Assembly (NCBI GenBank): GCA_017552845.1
Contig: JAFZOE010000290.1
Location: 1-7,379, forward strand
Origin: Clostridia bacterium
GTDB taxonomy: Bacteria > Bacillota > Clostridia > Oscillospirales > Acutalibacteraceae
DNA: 7,379 nt
Direction of reading: 5' to 3'
In this document: piece after piece, positions 6,251 through 7,379 of the stretch
How the letters are laid out: the number at the start of each line of letters is the position of its first letter
Numbering within the stretch: position 1 is the stretch's first letter
Notes under the pieces: model-generated
Databases searched by the model: none
What the model saw: the letters and a program-made list of their open reading frames with translations, nothing else
Told to the model about the DNA's origin: nothing
Translations under genes and position numbers: made by a program

Positions 6251-7254
6251 AGCATATAAACGTTGCGCTTTTCGTCGTTCACAAGGGCTGCCCTCACACC
6301 TGCTCATTCTGCAATCAGCGGAGCATCACGGGTTTTCAGCGTGAGCTGACCGTTGAGGATGTTCACGAAGCGGTCCGCACGGCTCTCGGTTCACTCGACA
6401 GCGAGACGGCGGCAGGCGGCGAAATCGCGTTTTTCGGCGGCAGTTTCACTATGATTGAGCGCGGATACATGATTTCCCTGCTTGAGGCGGCTTATTCCTA
6501 TGTTGAAAAAGGGCTTTTCAAGGGCATCAGAATTTCAACACGCCCCGACGGAATCGACGCGGAAATCTGTGAAATCCTTAAGAAATACGGCGTTACGGCG
6601 GTCGAGCTCGGCGCGCAGTCGCTCGACGACAGAGTGCTTGAAATGAATGAGCGCGGCCACACGGCAAAGCAGGTGGAGGACGCCTGCGCACTGCTCGCTT
6701 CATCGGGTTTCGAATTCGGTCTGCAGATGATGACGGGGCTTTACGGCTCATCCGACGCCGACAGCATTGAGACGGCGGAAAAAATCATCGCCCTGCATCC
6801 CGCAACTGTAAGAATTTATCCGACGGTCGTGCTCAAAGGCACGAAGCTCGAAGAGCTGATAAACGCCGGAGAATTCGCTCCGAAGGGCGTTGAGGAAACG
6901 GTTGAGCTCTGCTCGCGGCTCATACCGATGTTTGAAAACGCGGGCATAAAGGTAATCCGCGTGGGCCTTCATTCCGGCGGCGGAGTCGAGGGCGAATATA
7001 TCGCGGGCGCATATCATCCGGCGCTCAGGGAGCTTTGTGAAGGGCGCATTTATCTGAACGCGGCGCTCAGAGAGCTCGCAGACCTGCCGCAGGGCGCATA
7101 CACGCTCGAAGTCGGCGCAGGTCAGCGCTCAAAGATGACAGGTCAGAAGAGGGCGAATCTCGGCCTTCTTCGCGAAAAAGGATATATCTGCACCGTCTGC
7201 GAAACCGACGGCGCGGGAAAATTTGAGGTCAAGGTAAGGAAGATTCAAGAATGA
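6247..7254 (+). CDS. Elp3-like radical SAM protein without acetyltransferase domain
   Basis: This protein should bind a [4Fe-4S] cluster and cleave S-adenosylmethionine to a 5'-deoxyadenosyl radical. The cluster motif is C15-x3-C19-x2-C22 (GCPHTCSFC). FFGGSFT (62-68), the TRPDGID segment (97-104), VELGAQS (119-125) and the NERGHT stretch just after it follow the radical SAM half of Elp3/YhcC-like proteins. At 335 residues it lacks the C-terminal GNAT acetyltransferase domain that Elp3 uses to make cm5U in tRNA, so the Elp3 reaction should not be assumed. Homologues, often labelled Elp3-like, are found between rnc and smc in many Clostridia; the substrate is not known to me. It is coupled by ATGA overlaps to rnc upstream and smc downstream. 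Only a weak GGGA (6235-6238) precedes the start. The neighbouring RNA genes make an RNA-modification role plausible, but this is inference. Confidence 0.9.
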   Translation: MKHINVALFVVHKGCPHTCSFCNQRSITGFQRELTVEDVHEAVRTALGSLDSETAAGGEIAFFGGSFTMIERGYMISLLEAAYSYVEKGLFKGIRISTRPDGIDAEICEILKKYGVTAVELGAQSLDDRVLEMNERGHTAKQVEDACALLASSGFEFGLQMMTGLYGSSDADSIETAEKIIALHPATVRIYPTVVLKGTKLEELINAGEFAPKGVEETVELCSRLIPMFENAGIKVIRVGLHSGGGVEGEYIAGAYHPALRELCEGRIYLNAALRELADLPQGAYTLEVGAGQRSKMTGQKRANLGLLREKGYICTVCETDGAGKFEVKVRKIQE

Positions 7255-7379
7255 TACTCACAGCGATAGACATGCAGGGATTCAAATCGTTTCCCGATAA
7301 GATAACTCTCAAGCTCGGCAAGGGAATCACCGGCGTTGTCGGCCCCAACGGCTCGGGCAAGAGCAATATTTCCGATGCC
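7251..7379 (+). CDS. smc: Chromosome segregation protein SMC (3' partial)
   Basis: SMC is the ATPase of the bacterial condensin complex with ScpA and ScpB, which compacts and separates sister chromosomes. Only the first 43 codons are in the window, but they are diagnostic: a short first strand (MILTAIDMQGFKSFPDK), the conserved QGFKSF loop, and the Walker A motif GPNGSGKS at residues 31-38, followed by NISDA. The reading frame is open to the window end; the coiled-coil arms, hinge and Walker B head lie outside. The start overlaps the radical SAM stop by 4 bp (ATGA), and AGGAAG at 7237-7242 gives a ribosome site 8 nt upstream. RecN or another ABC-type ATPase is much less likely, given the QGFKSF motif and the rnc neighbourhood. 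Confidence 0.96.
   Translation, partial: MILTAIDMQGFKSFPDKITLKLGKGITGVVGPNGSGKSNISDA

Overview
The window is a gene-dense, GC-rich stretch with every gene on the + strand. Gene content and order point to a Firmicute of the class Clostridia, possibly a GC-rich gut-type lineage (Oscillospiraceae/Ruminococcaceae-like). That placement is inferred from synteny and composition; no 16S gene is present. The order dprA-topA-trmFO is a known Firmicutes arrangement, and an acyl-carrier-type gene followed by rnc, an Elp3-like radical SAM gene and smc is a known clostridial one. Here the two blocks are joined directly.

Layout: (1) the 3' part of a SpoU/TrmH-family RNA 2'-O-methyltransferase, with its start outside the window; (2) dprA, overlapping the methyltransferase stop by 4 bp; (3) topA, type IA DNA topoisomerase I with three C-terminal tetracysteine zinc ribbons; (4) trmFO, a folate-dependent tRNA m5U54 methyltransferase overlapping topA by 20 bp; (5) a 73-codon, strongly acidic, acyl-carrier-protein-like gene whose phosphopantetheine serine appears to be missing; (6) rnc, RNase III; (7) an Elp3-like radical SAM protein without an acetyltransferase domain, overlapping rnc by 4 bp; (8) the first 43 codons of smc, overlapping the radical SAM gene by 4 bp and running off the end.

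Only 75 bases are intergenic (gaps of 34, 21 and 20). I see no promoter or terminator hairpin in them, so the window reads as the inside of one long operon or a run of overlapping transcripts. The genes fall into two themes: RNA modification and processing (SpoU methyltransferase, TrmFO, RNase III and, by family analogy only, the radical SAM protein), and DNA topology and handling (DprA, TopA, SMC).

No mobile element, CRISPR array, tRNA, rRNA or phage gene was seen. I found no clearly new system. The best lead is the serine-less ACP-like protein at the position usually held by acpP; the Elp3-like protein of unknown substrate is a weaker one.
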